Shown here: positions 8,252 through 17,605 of the stretch, one piece after another | How the letters are laid out: each line of letters begins with the position of its first letter | How positions within the stretch are numbered: position 1 is the stretch's first letter | Assembly: GCF_014217785.1 (NCBI RefSeq) | Contig: NZ_CP048814.1 | Span: 1,364,001 to 1,428,000, forward strand | From: Rhodococcus triatomae | GTDB lineage: Bacteria; Actinomycetota; Actinomycetes; Mycobacteriales; Mycobacteriaceae | Reading direction: 5' to 3' | DNA: 64,000 bases | The notes under the pieces: model-generated | Told to the model about the DNA's origin: nothing | The model's database searches: none | What the model saw: only the letters and a program-made list of their open reading frames with translations | Position numbers and translations under genes: made by a program

Positions 8252-8701
8252 ATGACCACCACAGTCACCCCGGAACAGGTCGATGTCCGCGGACCACGCT
8301 TCGCGGCCTGGGTCACCACCGCAGTACTGGTCGCCGTTCTTCTCGTCGCCGCCGTCTCCACTCCGGCAGCGGGCATCCTGCTCGCCGCCCAGGCCGTCGT
8401 CTTCGCGATCGGCGCCGCGGTCGGCCCGCGCAACAGCCCGTACGGACGACTCTTCGCCCGATTCGTCGCGCCCCGGTCGGGTGAGGTGACCGAGCGCGAG
8501 CCCGTGGCGCCGCTGCGGTTCGCCCAGCTCGTCGGCTTCGTCTTCGCCGCTGTCGGCACCGTCGCCTTCCTGCTCGGCGCCGGCATCGTGGGCGTCGTGG
8601 CCGCCGGGTTCGCCCTGTTCGCGGCCTTCCTCAACGCCGCCTTCGGATTCTGCCTGGGCTGCCAGATCTACCCGCTCGTCGCGCGCCTGCGCGCCGCGTG
8701 A
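8252..8701 (+). CDS. DUF4395 membrane protein
   Basis: 149 residues with about four hydrophobic helices (AAWVTTAVLVAVLLVAAV, ILLAAQAVVFAIGAAVG, LVGFVFAAVGTVAFLLGAGIVG, VVAAGFALFAAFLNAAF) and a conserved C-terminal CLGCQIYPL with two cysteines. DUF4395 proteins accompany sulfurtransferases and thioredoxins in actinobacteria; the CxxC hints at redox or sulfur handling in the membrane, but the biochemical function is not established. It is the first structural gene behind the Cys leader. GGAG lies 6 bases upstream of the ATG. Confidence 0.85.
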   Translation: MTTTVTPEQVDVRGPRFAAWVTTAVLVAVLLVAAVSTPAAGILLAAQAVVFAIGAAVGPRNSPYGRLFARFVAPRSGEVTEREPVAPLRFAQLVGFVFAAVGTVAFLLGAGIVGVVAAGFALFAAFLNAAFGFCLGCQIYPLVARLRAA

Positions 8702-8765
8702 TCCCGCCGCCCCCGACCCACCACCGCACTCGATACTCACGAGAAACACCACCGAAAGGAACACC

Positions 8766-9602
8766 ATGGCTCGCTCCGACGTCCTAGTCTCCGCCGACTG
8801 GGCAGAGCAGAACCTGAACGCCCCCAAGACCGTCTTCATCGAGGTCGACGAGGACACCAGCGCCTACGAGGGCGGCCACATCGAGGGCGCCATCCGCCTC
8901 GACTGGCGCAAGGACCTGCAGGACGGAGTCCGCCGCGACTTCCTGAACCAGCAGCAGTTCTCCGATCTGCTGTCGGCCCGCGGTGTCGCCAACGACGACA
9001 CCGTCGTTCTCTACGGTGGCAACAACAACTGGTTCGCGGCGTACGCCTACTGGTACTTCAAGCTGTACGGCCACAAGGACGTCAAGCTCATCGACGGCGG
9101 CCGCAAGAAGTGGGAGCTCGACGGCCGTCCGCTGTCGAAGGATGCGGTCAGCCGCGAGAAGACCACCTACCAGGCCGAGGCGCCGGACCTGTCGATCCGC
9201 GCGTTCCGCGACGAGGTCATCGACGCCATCGGCAACAAGAACCTCGTCGACGTTCGTTCGCCCGACGAGTTCGCCGGCAAGATCCTGGCCCCGGCCCACC
9301 TCCCGCAGGAGCAGGCGCAGCAGCGCGGCCACGTCCCCGGCGCCATCAACATCCCGTGGAGCACCACGGCCAACGAGGACGGCACCTTCAAGTCCGACGA
9401 CGAGCTCGAGCAGCTCTACAAGGAGAAGGGCTACGACGAGGGCAAGCCGACCATCGCGTACTGCCGCATCGGCGAGCGGTCGAGCCACACCTGGTTCGTG
9501 CTCAAGGAGATCCTCGGCAAGTCCGATGTCAAGAACTACGACGGCAGCTGGGTCGAGTACGGCTCGCTCGTCGGCGCACCCATCGAGTTGGAGGTCCGCT
9601 AA
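8766..9602 (+). CDS. cysA2: Thiosulfate/3-mercaptopyruvate sulfurtransferase (CysA2-like)
   Basis: A 278-residue tandem rhodanese protein that moves sulfane sulfur to an acceptor thiol. The N-terminal domain is inactive; the C-terminal domain has the catalytic Cys233 in AYCRIGERSSH. The pieces EGGHIEGAIRLDW, VVLYGGNNNWFAAYAYWYF and DGGRKKWELDGR match mycobacterial CysA2/CysA3 (misnamed after sulfate transport). AAAGGAACACC precedes the ATG. It sits between DUF4395 and DUF1416 in the Cys-leader operon, so cysteine status should control it. The physiological acceptor is not shown by sequence. Confidence 0.94.
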   Translation: MARSDVLVSADWAEQNLNAPKTVFIEVDEDTSAYEGGHIEGAIRLDWRKDLQDGVRRDFLNQQQFSDLLSARGVANDDTVVLYGGNNNWFAAYAYWYFKLYGHKDVKLIDGGRKKWELDGRPLSKDAVSREKTTYQAEAPDLSIRAFRDEVIDAIGNKNLVDVRSPDEFAGKILAPAHLPQEQAQQRGHVPGAINIPWSTTANEDGTFKSDDELEQLYKEKGYDEGKPTIAYCRIGERSSHTWFVLKEILGKSDVKNYDGSWVEYGSLVGAPIELEVR

Positions 9603-9604
9603 CC

Positions 9605-9916
9605 ATGTGTGGAGCACCCGTTCAGACCCAGACCCTGCCCGCGGGCGTGGACGTCGAGAAGGAGACGGTCATCACCGGCCGTGTCCTCGACACCGACGGC
9701 CAGCCCATCGGCGGCGCCTTCGTGCGCCTGCTCGACGGCACCGGTGAGTTCACCGCCGAGGTCGTCGCCTCGGGCACCGGCGATTTCCGTTTCTTCGCCG
9801 CACCGGGCGAGTGGACCATCCGCGCCCTGTCCTCCTCGGGCAACGGCACCGCGCAGGTCTCCCCGACCGGCGCCGGAGTCCACAACGTCGACGTGACCGC
9901 CGACGAGAAGAAGTAG
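9605..9916 (+). CDS. sseC: DUF1416 protein (SseC-like)
   Basis: 103 residues, starting 2 bp after the sulfurtransferase stop. The beginning MCGAPVQTQTLPAGVDVEKE and the repeated beta-rich body (GRVLDTDGQPIGGAFVRLLD, FRFFAAPGEWTIRALS) form a single carboxypeptidase-regulatory-like beta-sandwich, the DUF1416 pattern. In M. tuberculosis sseC1/sseC2 are always paired with cysA3/cysA2. A role with the sulfurtransferase, perhaps through the N-terminal Cys2, is likely by association but unproven. Last gene of the operon. Confidence 0.9.
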   Translation: MCGAPVQTQTLPAGVDVEKETVITGRVLDTDGQPIGGAFVRLLDGTGEFTAEVVASGTGDFRFFAAPGEWTIRALSSSGNGTAQVSPTGAGVHNVDVTADEKK

Positions 9917-10000
9917 CCACACACCCTGCCTTCCGGCCCGATGCCGTCTCGCCCGAGACGACATCGGGCCGGACGCGTGTCAGGGCCCTGTCGACGCTCG

Positions 10001-11273
10001 CTACCGGCGGTTCTGCTCGGCCACCAGATCGGCGATCCAGTCGACGATCCGCTCGCTCTCCCAGTACCACGGGTCGTGCGGGTTGTTGTTCCAATACAGC
10101 ATGTGCTGGACGAAGCCCAGGAAGATGTAGGGCTGGAGCACCAGGTCCGCGAGATCGCGGTTGTCCTCGACGAATCGTGGGCCCTCGAGCGCCAGCTTCT
10201 CCCGCACCAGCGGGGCGCCTTCGCGGGTCGCCCACCGCGCGGCATCCGCGAACTCGGCCACGGACAGTTCGTTCCGTCCCGGCGCGTCCGTGCGATCCGC
10301 GGCGCGGCGGAGCAGGTCGAGATACGACTCGTCCGAATCGAACCACTCCGGATTCCGCACGGTGTCCAGCACGACGCTCGCCACGAGGCCGCGGACGGCC
10401 GCCACGAAATCGTCCACCGTGCGTCCGGGATCGACCAGCGTGAAGTGCATCTGGCCGAGTACCTGCAGGGCGAGATCGAGAACGGCGATGCGCCGGGGTG
10501 CATCACAGGCGATGTCGTAGCGCCGGCACACGTGGACCACCTTGTCGGCGAGCGCGCCGTGGTCGGCCGGGCCCGAGGCCATGAATCCGCCGCCGGGAGG
10601 ACCGGACTCACCCCACGAGGGCGCCCCTGCCGGTCGGTACGGGCCACCCACCAGGGACGACACCGAGAACGTCGTCCGGTGTCACCTCTCCCGGTGTCGT
10701 CCCACTGTCTGTCGTCCCCGGTGCACGACCTCCGCTGCTCCGCTGCCCTATCCCGGCGGTGACGCGATGCATGATCTCCGCTCCGACGCTGTATCCGACC
10801 AGGACGAACTTCGTCCGGTCGCCGCAGGCGGCCTTCGCATCCTCGAGGATCCGGTGGGTCTCGGCCAGCGCGGCCGACACGGATGCCTGATAGGTCGGCG
10901 TCTCGGTCACACCGAGACCGAAGGTGGCCGGATACGGCACGTACGCCCAGCCCACGGTTTCGGGGCCGTGCGCGAACCGTTCCCCGGTGGGAACCGTGAC
11001 GTTGCCGACCCAGTTCGACCACAGCCGGCGCTCGTCCTCGTCGAGAGGGTGCCGGTGAGACGTCGAATCCGTGGCTCCGGAGGCGGCGACGACGAGGACG
11101 TCCGGGCACTCGGCGGCGCGGTTGTACGGGTGGATTCGATCCGGGGCCGCACTCGCGACCGCCGGGACGAGACCCGCACAGAGCGCCCCTGCCACGGCGA
11201 CTGCCGCGACCCGCAGGGTGACAACCGTCGCGGCGTGCGAGACCGCCCTCGTCGACGTTCTGCTGAAAAGCAC
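10001..11273 (-). pseudogene. Cutinase-family secreted esterase with a frameshift
   Basis: Two overlapping frames read as one protein. The first half starts at GTG 11273 (AGGAGG nine bases upstream), has a signal peptide (VAAVAVAGALCAGLVPAVASAAPD), the PDVLVVAASGATDS segment and the nucleophile motif GYSVGAE; it runs to a stop at 10608. The second half (to 10001) continues with GGPYRPAG, then the acid-residue motif VCRRYDIACDAP and a further 140 residues. Removing one base from the GGG run at 10656-10658 joins them as VLGVVLVGGPYRPAG, a cutinase-like continuation. So the gene is either recently inactivated or the base is a sequencing error. Function would be a secreted lipid or ester hydrolase. 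Confidence 0.8.
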
Positions 11274-11430
11274 GTGGAAGAACCTCCTGGTAGTGGCACG
11301 ACGCACCGGAAACGACACGAGTCGCGAGCTTGCCCGTTCGTTCCCCGCCCCGCGCCCGGACACACCCGCCGGGCCACAACTCTGTGAACCTCCCGACGTG
11401 AGTGGGGTTCCCTCGAGGAGGACGTCTAAG

Positions 11431-11538
11431 ATGAGGACCGTGGTTATCTTCTTCGAGGTACTCCTCGTCCTCTGCGCCCTGCTGATCACGTGGTTCTCGC
11501 TGTACGTCGTGTACCGACTGGTGACCGACGAGTCGTGA
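11431..11538 (+). CDS. Small single-span membrane protein, 35 residues
   Basis: A short frame with GGAGGACG eight to ten bases before its ATG. The peptide is almost entirely one hydrophobic helix ([19 protein letters not shown]) followed by a short tail YRLVTDES. Its stop overlaps the GTG of the nitrobindin-like gene (GTGA), which is strong evidence that it is translated and coupled. I do not recognise a family. It may insert in the membrane with the charged tail inside or outside. Confidence 0.65.
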   Translation: MRTVVIFFEVLLVLCALLITWFSLYVVYRLVTDES

Positions 11539-12245
11539 GTTCCGATCCGGGAACCGGCGAGACCCCGCCCGACGGCGACGCCACCGGCTCAGGTGCCCCC
11601 GGCACCGTGCGCGGTAGCGGCGACGCCGCGGTGACGGCTGCCGCCGAGCGCGCGAAGGTCACGGCCGTCCGGAACATCCCGACGCTGCCGGATCTCCCGC
11701 TCCCCGAGGACACGGCCAACCTGCGTCTGGGGCCGGACCTGAACCCCGCACTGCTCGCCGTGCTGCCGCTCGTCGGTGTCTGGCGCGGCGAGGGCGAGGG
11801 CAACGACCCCGCCTCCGGCGACTACCGGTTCGGCCAGCAGATCGCGGTCTCCCACAACGGCGGGGAGTTCCTCGCCTGGGAGTCGCAGAGCTGGGTTCTC
11901 GACGCCGACGGCAACTACGTCCGCCCCGATCTTCGCGAGAGCGGCTTCTGGCGGGTGGACACCGGCACCTCGGAGGACGGGTCCACGTCGGAGACCCTGG
12001 AATTCCTTCTCACCCACAGCTCGGGCGTCGTCGAACTCTTCTACGGCGAGGCCCTCACGCAGTCCTCGTGGGAGCTGGCCACCGACGTCGTGATCCGGTC
12101 GACCTCCGGGGCGCTGGTGGGTGGCGCCAAACGCCTCTACGGCATCGTCGAGGGAGGCGATCTCGCGTACGTCGAGGAGCGCGTCGGCGCCGACGGCGAA
12201 CTCACCCCACGGCTGTCCGCGCGGCTCGCCCGCTACATCGGCTGA
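11535..12245 (+). CDS. Nitrobindin/FABP-like beta-barrel protein (Rv0813c-type)
   Basis: 236 residues from the GTG that overlaps the previous stop. After a 60-residue disordered start comes a lipocalin-like barrel with the GXWXGXG signature (GVWRGEGEG), [22 protein letters not shown], then [19 protein letters not shown] and the end [10 protein letters not shown]. The family (DUF1794, nitrobindin) binds heme b and can isomerise peroxynitrite to nitrate. In heme-binding members a proximal His sits near the C-terminus; the corresponding segment here reads TPRLSARL with Arg226, so heme binding is doubtful. Synteny with Rv0813c supports orthology. Confidence 0.88.
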   Translation: MSSDPGTGETPPDGDATGSGAPGTVRGSGDAAVTAAAERAKVTAVRNIPTLPDLPLPEDTANLRLGPDLNPALLAVLPLVGVWRGEGEGNDPASGDYRFGQQIAVSHNGGEFLAWESQSWVLDADGNYVRPDLRESGFWRVDTGTSEDGSTSETLEFLLTHSSGVVELFYGEALTQSSWELATDVVIRSTSGALVGGAKRLYGIVEGGDLAYVEERVGADGELTPRLSARLARYIG

Positions 12246-12276
12246 GCCGGTACCTCCACCTGCACGGGGCGCCAGG

Positions 12277-12888
12277 ATGCTGATCTGGATCAACGGCGCC
12301 TTCGGTGCGGGAAAGACCCAGACGTCGTTCGAACTCGCTCGCCGCCTCCCCTGCTCGCACGTCGCGGACCCCGAACTCGTCGGGTTCGCGATCCACAAGA
12401 TGCTGCCGGAGTCGGCGCGCGGCGATTTCCAGGATCGGCCGCAGTGGCGAGCCGCGGTGGTGGACACGCTCGCCGACGCGGCCGCCGCGCACGAGGGCCC
12501 GGTCGTCGTGCCGATGACCTTGGTCGACACGCGTTATTTCGACGAGATCATGACGGGCCTGACCGGACGCGGTGTCGACGTACGGCACTACACGCTGGTC
12601 GCATCGCCGGACACGCTGCGCAGACGCCTGCGCACCCGGTCGGGGTACTGGCTGGGCCGGCTCTCCGGCCGCGACGAGACGTGGGCGATGCAACAGATCG
12701 ATCGCTGTGTCGGTGCCCTGTCGGCGGAGCGGTTCGCCGAACACGTGGACACCGACAGCCGGACGGTGCACGAGGTCGTGGAGGACATCGCCGACCGAGC
12801 GGGCCTCTCGCCGAGAGGGGCGCGTCTGTCCCCGATCCGATACCAACTGCGCCGCGCCGCCGTCGGCGTACGGCACATCCGACTCTGA
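12277..12888 (+). CDS. P-loop ATPase/kinase, TmrB-like
   Basis: 203 residues beginning MLIWINGAFGAGKTQTSFEL: the P-loop GAFGAGKT lies at residues 7-14. Later segments VVVPMTLVD and HYTLVASPDTLRRRLRTR resemble the LID-type region of small nucleoside or antibiotic kinases, and TmrB (tunicamycin resistance ATP-binding protein) is the closest family I recognise. The substrate is unknown. It follows the nitrobindin-like gene by 31 bp in the same direction and may be cotranscribed. A structured element follows at 12914-12990. Confidence 0.75.
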   Translation: MLIWINGAFGAGKTQTSFELARRLPCSHVADPELVGFAIHKMLPESARGDFQDRPQWRAAVVDTLADAAAAHEGPVVVPMTLVDTRYFDEIMTGLTGRGVDVRHYTLVASPDTLRRRLRTRSGYWLGRLSGRDETWAMQQIDRCVGALSAERFAEHVDTDSRTVHEVVEDIADRAGLSPRGARLSPIRYQLRRAAVGVRHIRL

Positions 12889-12913
12889 TCGAGACTCCCG
12901 AGAACGCGGACAG

Positions 12914-12990
12914 CCCCCGAGCCTTCGCGCGGGATGCGCGACTCCGGTCTGGACGAGACCGGAAAGCTCGGGGGCCGGGTAACTGCCCGG
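12914..12990. other. Three-way-junction-like nucleic acid structure in convergent gap
   Basis: A 9-bp stem pairs CCCCCGAGC (12914-12922) with GCTCGGGGG (12966-12974). Inside it lie two perfect hairpins: CGCGC/GCGCG near 12926-12940 and CCGGTCT/AGACCGG (12944-12950 with 12956-12962), with short joints CTT, ACT and AAA. A further CCGGG/CCCGG hairpin follows (12975-12990). It lies between the ends of two convergent genes, so it may be a terminator, but the branched fold is unusual. Confidence 0.5.
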
Positions 12991-13054
12991 TATTCGCCGG
13001 CCGCCGACGCGGTCGGTGAATTCCGGAAGCGTCAGCGGCTAGCGGGCAGCCACC

Positions 13055-14827
13055 TCACGTGTCCGTATGTCCTTCAACTTCAGACCACCTCCTTCCTCGT
13101 GTATCCGAGAAACTACTCGCGGCCGCGGAGTTCGGCAATGGATTTTCCACAGCCGCTCCGTGGACGTGAATCACCTGGTCGACGCCGATATCCTCCGGCA
13201 ACTGATGGGTGACGACGACGACCGTCCGGTCGGCACCGACCAGTGGGGTGTCGCCGGAGAGCCCGTCACGGGACAGCAGCCGCCGGAGCAGGTTCGCCCC
13301 GGCTCCGGCATCGAGGTGCTCGGTCGGTTCGTCGAGCAACAGGACATTCGCGGGTGACAGCAGGGCACGCGCCAGGAGCAATCGACGACGTTGCCCGCCG
13401 GACAGCGCCCGGGCCCCACCATCGAGTGAGGTGTCGAGTCCGTCCGGCAGTCCCGCCAGCCACTCCCCCAGCCCGACGGCGACGAGCGCGGCTCGGGCCT
13501 GCCTCTCGTCCACATCTCCCCGAGCCACCCTCAGGTTCTCGAGCACCGACGTGTCGAACAGGTGGGCGTCCTCGGCGAAGAACCCGATGTGCCGGCGCAG
13601 GTCGTCGGCGCGGATGCGGCTCAGCTCGAGGCCGTCGGCGCGTACCGAGCCCGCCACCGGTTCGAGGATGCCCGCCAACGTCATGAGGAGCGTGGTCTTT
13701 CCCGCTCCGCTGGCCCCCACCACCGCGATCCGGGTACCCGGTGCGAGATCCAGGTCGACCGGCGCCGTGGCGCGGCCACCGGGCCGGCCGCATCGCAATT
13801 CCCGCGCCGTCAGCGATCCGCCTCCTGCCCAGTCGCAGTCACCACCGGGCCCCACATCGGCGGCCTCGTCGAGGATCGCGAGGATGCGCCGGGCGGCGAT
13901 CCTGCCGCGGCCGAGGGCGATCGCGGCATCGGGCAGCGCCGAGGTCGCCTCGAATGCGGACAGCGGAAGCAGGACGAGAATGCCCAGGGCCATCGGACTC
14001 ATGGTTCCCGACCCGTACAGCTCCATGCCGATCAGCAGGGATCCGAGCACGCTGGCACCGATGGCCAGTGGTGTCGCCGCGGAGGCGAAACCGTTCGGAA
14101 TCGCGGCGCGGTCCGCAGACCGGACCGCCTCGTCCTCGGCCGTCGCGGCCCGGTCGCGCGCGTCACCGAGCCGGCCGGCGACGAGCAGCTCGGTGGCATG
14201 ATCGAGGGCGGTGACCGCGGCCTCGCTGTAGCGGGCCCGCGCCGCGGCCGCACGCTGCTCGGCCTCCCGCGCAGCGCGCGCCGCGAGGACGGGCGCCACG
14301 ATTCCCGAGACGGCGAGAGCCGCCGCGAGAACCACAGCCGCCGCGGGCGAGATCAGCACGAGGATCCCGACGGCGGCGATCGCCATCAGTATCGCGACGG
14401 CGATCGGCACGATCGCCCGGACCACGACGTCGCCCAGAGTGTCGACATCGGATCCGGTGCGGGCCAGAAGATCTCCGCGGCGCAGGCCCATCGTCGCCGC
14501 GGGATTGCCGTCGGCGAGTCTGCGGTAGATGTTCGCTCGCGCCGCCGTCGTCCCGTGGAGCGCGGTATCGTGCGTGGTGAGCCGTTCGATGTACCGGAAT
14601 ACGCCCCGGGAGATGCCCAGTGCCCGCACCGCGACGACCGCGACGCTGAGGTCGAGGACGGGCGGCATCTGCCAGGCACGGGTGATCAACCATGCGGACA
14701 GCGCGGCGAGCGCCAGGGCGCTGCCGAGTGTGGCGGCCCCGGCGGCGACCGCGGCGAGCACTCGCCGCGGTCGGAGGTCGAGGAGTGCGATACCGCGGAC
14801 CAGCGGGTCCGTACGCCAGTCAGCCAT
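13055..14827 (-). CDS. cydC: Heterodimeric ABC exporter subunit CydC
   Basis: 590 residues: an N-terminal exporter membrane domain (six helices over about 300 residues, with the family mark GISRGVFRYIERLTTHD) and a C-terminal ATPase with Walker A GASGAGKT, signature ALSGGQRRRL and Walker B VLLLDEPTEHLD. CydDC exports cysteine/glutathione-type thiols and is needed for cytochrome bd assembly. It overlaps the cydD stop by 8 bp, so it is coupled and is last in cydA-B-D-C. Start ATG at 14827. The C-terminal 20 residues past the ATPase are polar and of no known function. Confidence 0.93.
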   Translation of the reverse strand: MADWRTDPLVRGIALLDLRPRRVLAAVAAGAATLGSALALAALSAWLITRAWQMPPVLDLSVAVVAVRALGISRGVFRYIERLTTHDTALHGTTAARANIYRRLADGNPAATMGLRRGDLLARTGSDVDTLGDVVVRAIVPIAVAILMAIAAVGILVLISPAAAVVLAAALAVSGIVAPVLAARAAREAEQRAAAARARYSEAAVTALDHATELLVAGRLGDARDRAATAEDEAVRSADRAAIPNGFASAATPLAIGASVLGSLLIGMELYGSGTMSPMALGILVLLPLSAFEATSALPDAAIALGRGRIAARRILAILDEAADVGPGGDCDWAGGGSLTARELRCGRPGGRATAPVDLDLAPGTRIAVVGASGAGKTTLLMTLAGILEPVAGSVRADGLELSRIRADDLRRHIGFFAEDAHLFDTSVLENLRVARGDVDERQARAALVAVGLGEWLAGLPDGLDTSLDGGARALSGGQRRRLLLARALLSPANVLLLDEPTEHLDAGAGANLLRRLLSRDGLSGDTPLVGADRTVVVVTHQLPEDIGVDQVIHVHGAAVENPLPNSAAASSFSDTRGRRWSEVEGHTDT

Positions 14828-16559
14828 GCAGAGCCCCTCCGTTCTGCCGGAACGCCGGAGGTTCGGGGAGCAATTCCTCTCGGGACTCGACGGGGACGAC
14901 CCGGTCCGCCGCCGCCAGCACCGACGGGCGGTGGCCGACGACGACGACCGTCCGTCCCTCGTCGGCCAGTGTCCGCAGCGCGCGCAGTATGGTCGCCTCG
15001 GTGGTCTCGTCGAGGTGTGCTGTCGGCTCGTCGAGCAGCAGTACGGGCCGCCCCGACGCGAGGACTCGCGTGAGCGCCAGTCGTTGCCGCTGCCCCAGCG
15101 ACAATCCGGTGCCGTCGACCCCGATCACCGTGTCCCACCCGTCCGGCAGCTCCGCGAGAACCTCGTCGAACCCCGTTGCCGCGCAGTATGCGTCGATATC
15201 CTCGACCGGTCCGGACAGCTCGATGTTCTCGCGGACGGTGCCCGGCGTGAGCACCGGGCGCTGTGGGAGCCACCCGATGTTCGACCACCATCGCTGCGGC
15301 TCGATCTGCTGCACCGGACGGCCGTTCACCCGTACCGAGCCGTGATCGGGGTCGGCCACGCCGAGAATCGTCAGGAGCGCCGTCGACTTTCCCGAGCCGT
15401 TGGCACCGGTGAGCACCGTGATCTGCCCGGGTTCGACCGCCGCGGACAGTTCGTGCGGGGCCTCTCCGCTGCGCCCGGCCACGCTCAACCGGTCGAGTTC
15501 GATCCGGATCCGTTCCGTCGGAGCAGGCGCATCGCCACGCGCAGGTCGACTCTCCCGGCGGTCGATCACCTCGAACGCCCTGCTCGCGGCTGCCATCCCG
15601 TCTTCCGCCGCGTGGAACTGCGCGCCGACCTTCCGGAGCGGCAGATAGACCTCGGGGGCGAGGATGAGCGCGACGATGCCGGGTTCGAGCGGCATACCCC
15701 CGTACACCAGCCGCAATCCGATGCTGACCGCGACGAGCGCGACACACAGGGTGGCGAACAGTTCCAGCACCATCGACGACAGGAAGGCCACGCGCAACGC
15801 CGACATGGTGGTTCGGCGATGTTCCTCGCCGAGTTCCCGTACCCGGGTCTCCGGCCCCTTCTCCCGACCGAGCGCCCGCAGCGTAGGCAACCCCGCGAGC
15901 AGATCGAGCAGCTGCGAGGACAACGCGGTCATCGCGGCCAGGGTGCGCCTGGCCTTCCCCTTGGTCAACAGCCCGATCAGAATCATGAACGTGGGAATGA
16001 TGGGGAGGGTCACCAGAATGATCAGCGCCGACGTCAGATCCTGCCAGGCGATGACGATCCAGGTCGCCGGAGTGAGCGTGGCGACCAGGACGAGCGCGGG
16101 CAGGTAGCCGGTGAGATATGGCCTGAGCCCGGCGATTCCGCGCGTGAGCACGGTGGCGATCTCGTCCCGCCGGGGATCGAGCTCGCGGCCCGGCAGTTCG
16201 GTCGCCACGTCGAGGACCTCGGCGCGGAGTTCGGCGACCACACGGTCGGCCGCGCGGTCCGCGAACCGCGTCTGCGACCAGGCGACGACGGCTCGGATCG
16301 CAACGGCCCCGGCGAGGATCGTCAGTTCGGTCGCCCATTCCGCAGGGGCGACGGTCCGGGTGGTGATGATGCCGGCCAGTACCCGGCCGATCGTCAGCGC
16401 GGCGACGACGACCATCGCGACGTCGATGACCGCGAGCACCACGGTGAGTACCAGGTAGCCGCGTGCCGACGCCGAGTACTTCCATAGCCTCGGGTCGACC
16501 GGGCCTCTGGGACGCTCCGCGCGGGAGCTGCGCGGAGCGTCCCCGACCTCGATGCTCAT
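14820..16559 (-). CDS. cydD: Heterodimeric ABC exporter subunit CydD
   Basis: 579 residues when started at the ATG that overlaps the cydB stop (ATGA, 16556-16559); the frame is open further upstream, but that part is antisense-phase to cydB. The membrane domain shows the exporter loop around LLDLLAGLPTLRALGREKG and PLRKVGAQFHAAEDGMAAA. The ATPase has Walker A GANGSGKS, signature SLGQRQRL and Walker B VLLLDEPTAHLD. It pairs with CydC to form the thiol exporter required for heme-bd oxidase maturation. Confidence 0.93.
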   Translation of the reverse strand: MSIEVGDAPRSSRAERPRGPVDPRLWKYSASARGYLVLTVVLAVIDVAMVVVAALTIGRVLAGIITTRTVAPAEWATELTILAGAVAIRAVVAWSQTRFADRAADRVVAELRAEVLDVATELPGRELDPRRDEIATVLTRGIAGLRPYLTGYLPALVLVATLTPATWIVIAWQDLTSALIILVTLPIIPTFMILIGLLTKGKARRTLAAMTALSSQLLDLLAGLPTLRALGREKGPETRVRELGEEHRRTTMSALRVAFLSSMVLELFATLCVALVAVSIGLRLVYGGMPLEPGIVALILAPEVYLPLRKVGAQFHAAEDGMAAASRAFEVIDRRESRPARGDAPAPTERIRIELDRLSVAGRSGEAPHELSAAVEPGQITVLTGANGSGKSTALLTILGVADPDHGSVRVNGRPVQQIEPQRWWSNIGWLPQRPVLTPGTVRENIELSGPVEDIDAYCAATGFDEVLAELPDGWDTVIGVDGTGLSLGQRQRLALTRVLASGRPVLLLDEPTAHLDETTEATILRALRTLADEGRTVVVVGHRPSVLAAADRVVPVESREELLPEPPAFRQNGGALHG

Positions 16560-17593
16560 CGAGACTTGGCCGGCAGACCGATCGACGGCGGAATCTGGTC
16601 GGCAGAGATCCGCTTGCGGAACACCCAGTACGTCCATCCCTGGTAGATCAGGACCACCGGTGTCATGAAGGCCGCCGCCCAGGTCATGATCTTCAACGTG
16701 TAAGGGCTCGACGAGGCGTTCTCGATGGTCAGGCTCCATGCCGGGTCCAGCGTGGAGGGCATGACATCCGGGAACAGCGAGCCGAACAGCAGCACGATGG
16801 TCGCGACGATCGCGAAAGTGGTCAGCAGGAACGCCCAGCCTTCGCGGTCGAGCTGGGTGAAGATCACGACACCCACCAGGGCGACCGCGCCGATGCCCAC
16901 CATCGCCCACGTCCATCCGGTGCCGTAGGCGAGTTGGGTCCACAAGACGAATCCGCCCGCAACGGGTACGGCCGGAATCGCCAGCCAGCGGGCCAGTCTC
17001 ACCGAATCGGTGCGGACGTCGCCCTTCGTCTTGAGCGCGAGGAACACCGCCCCGTGCAGCGCGAAGACGAGCGCCGTCGTGAGACCGCCCAGGAGGGCGT
17101 AGGGATTGAGCAGGTCGAAGAAGCTCGAGGTGACTTCCTTGTCTGCGTTGATGTCCACGCCGCGAACAATGTTCGCGAACGCCACACCCCACAGCACCGC
17201 GGGCACCCAGGACCCGAAGATGATGCCCCAGTCCGCTCGCCGACGCCAGGTGTCGTCGTCGACCTTGCCGCGCCATTCGATGGCACAGATCCGCAGGATC
17301 AAAGCGACGAGGATGATCAGCAGTGGTAGGTAGAAGCCGGAGAACAAGGTGGCGTACCACTCCGGGAACGCCGCGAAGAGAGCACCGCCCGCGGTGATCA
17401 GCCACACCTCGTTCCCGTCCCACACCGGCCCGATCGTGTTGAGGACGGCGCGCCTGCGGTTGTCGCCACGTGGGTCCTTCCGGCGGCCCAGCACCGGCAT
17501 GAGCATGCCGACACCGAAATCGAAGCCCTCGAGTACGAAGTATCCCGTGAAGAGCACGGCGATGAGGATGAACCAGACTTCCTGCAGTCCCAT
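16556..17593 (-). CDS. cydB: Cytochrome bd ubiquinol/menaquinol oxidase subunit II
   Basis: 345 residues with about eight or nine membrane helices. Conserved stretches include the N-terminal GYFVLEGFDFGVGML, RRAVLNTIGPVWDGNEVWLI and RICAIEWRGK, all typical of CydB. With CydA it forms the high-affinity terminal oxidase that reduces oxygen with quinol electrons without pumping protons. It starts 12 bp after cydA and ends in the ATGA overlap with cydD. Length is near the usual 340-380. Confidence 0.96.
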   Translation of the reverse strand: MGLQEVWFILIAVLFTGYFVLEGFDFGVGMLMPVLGRRKDPRGDNRRRAVLNTIGPVWDGNEVWLITAGGALFAAFPEWYATLFSGFYLPLLIILVALILRICAIEWRGKVDDDTWRRRADWGIIFGSWVPAVLWGVAFANIVRGVDINADKEVTSSFFDLLNPYALLGGLTTALVFALHGAVFLALKTKGDVRTDSVRLARWLAIPAVPVAGGFVLWTQLAYGTGWTWAMVGIGAVALVGVVIFTQLDREGWAFLLTTFAIVATIVLLFGSLFPDVMPSTLDPAWSLTIENASSSPYTLKIMTWAAAFMTPVVLIYQGWTYWVFRKRISADQIPPSIGLPAKSR

Positions 17594-17605
17594 GACCGGG
17601 CCTTC

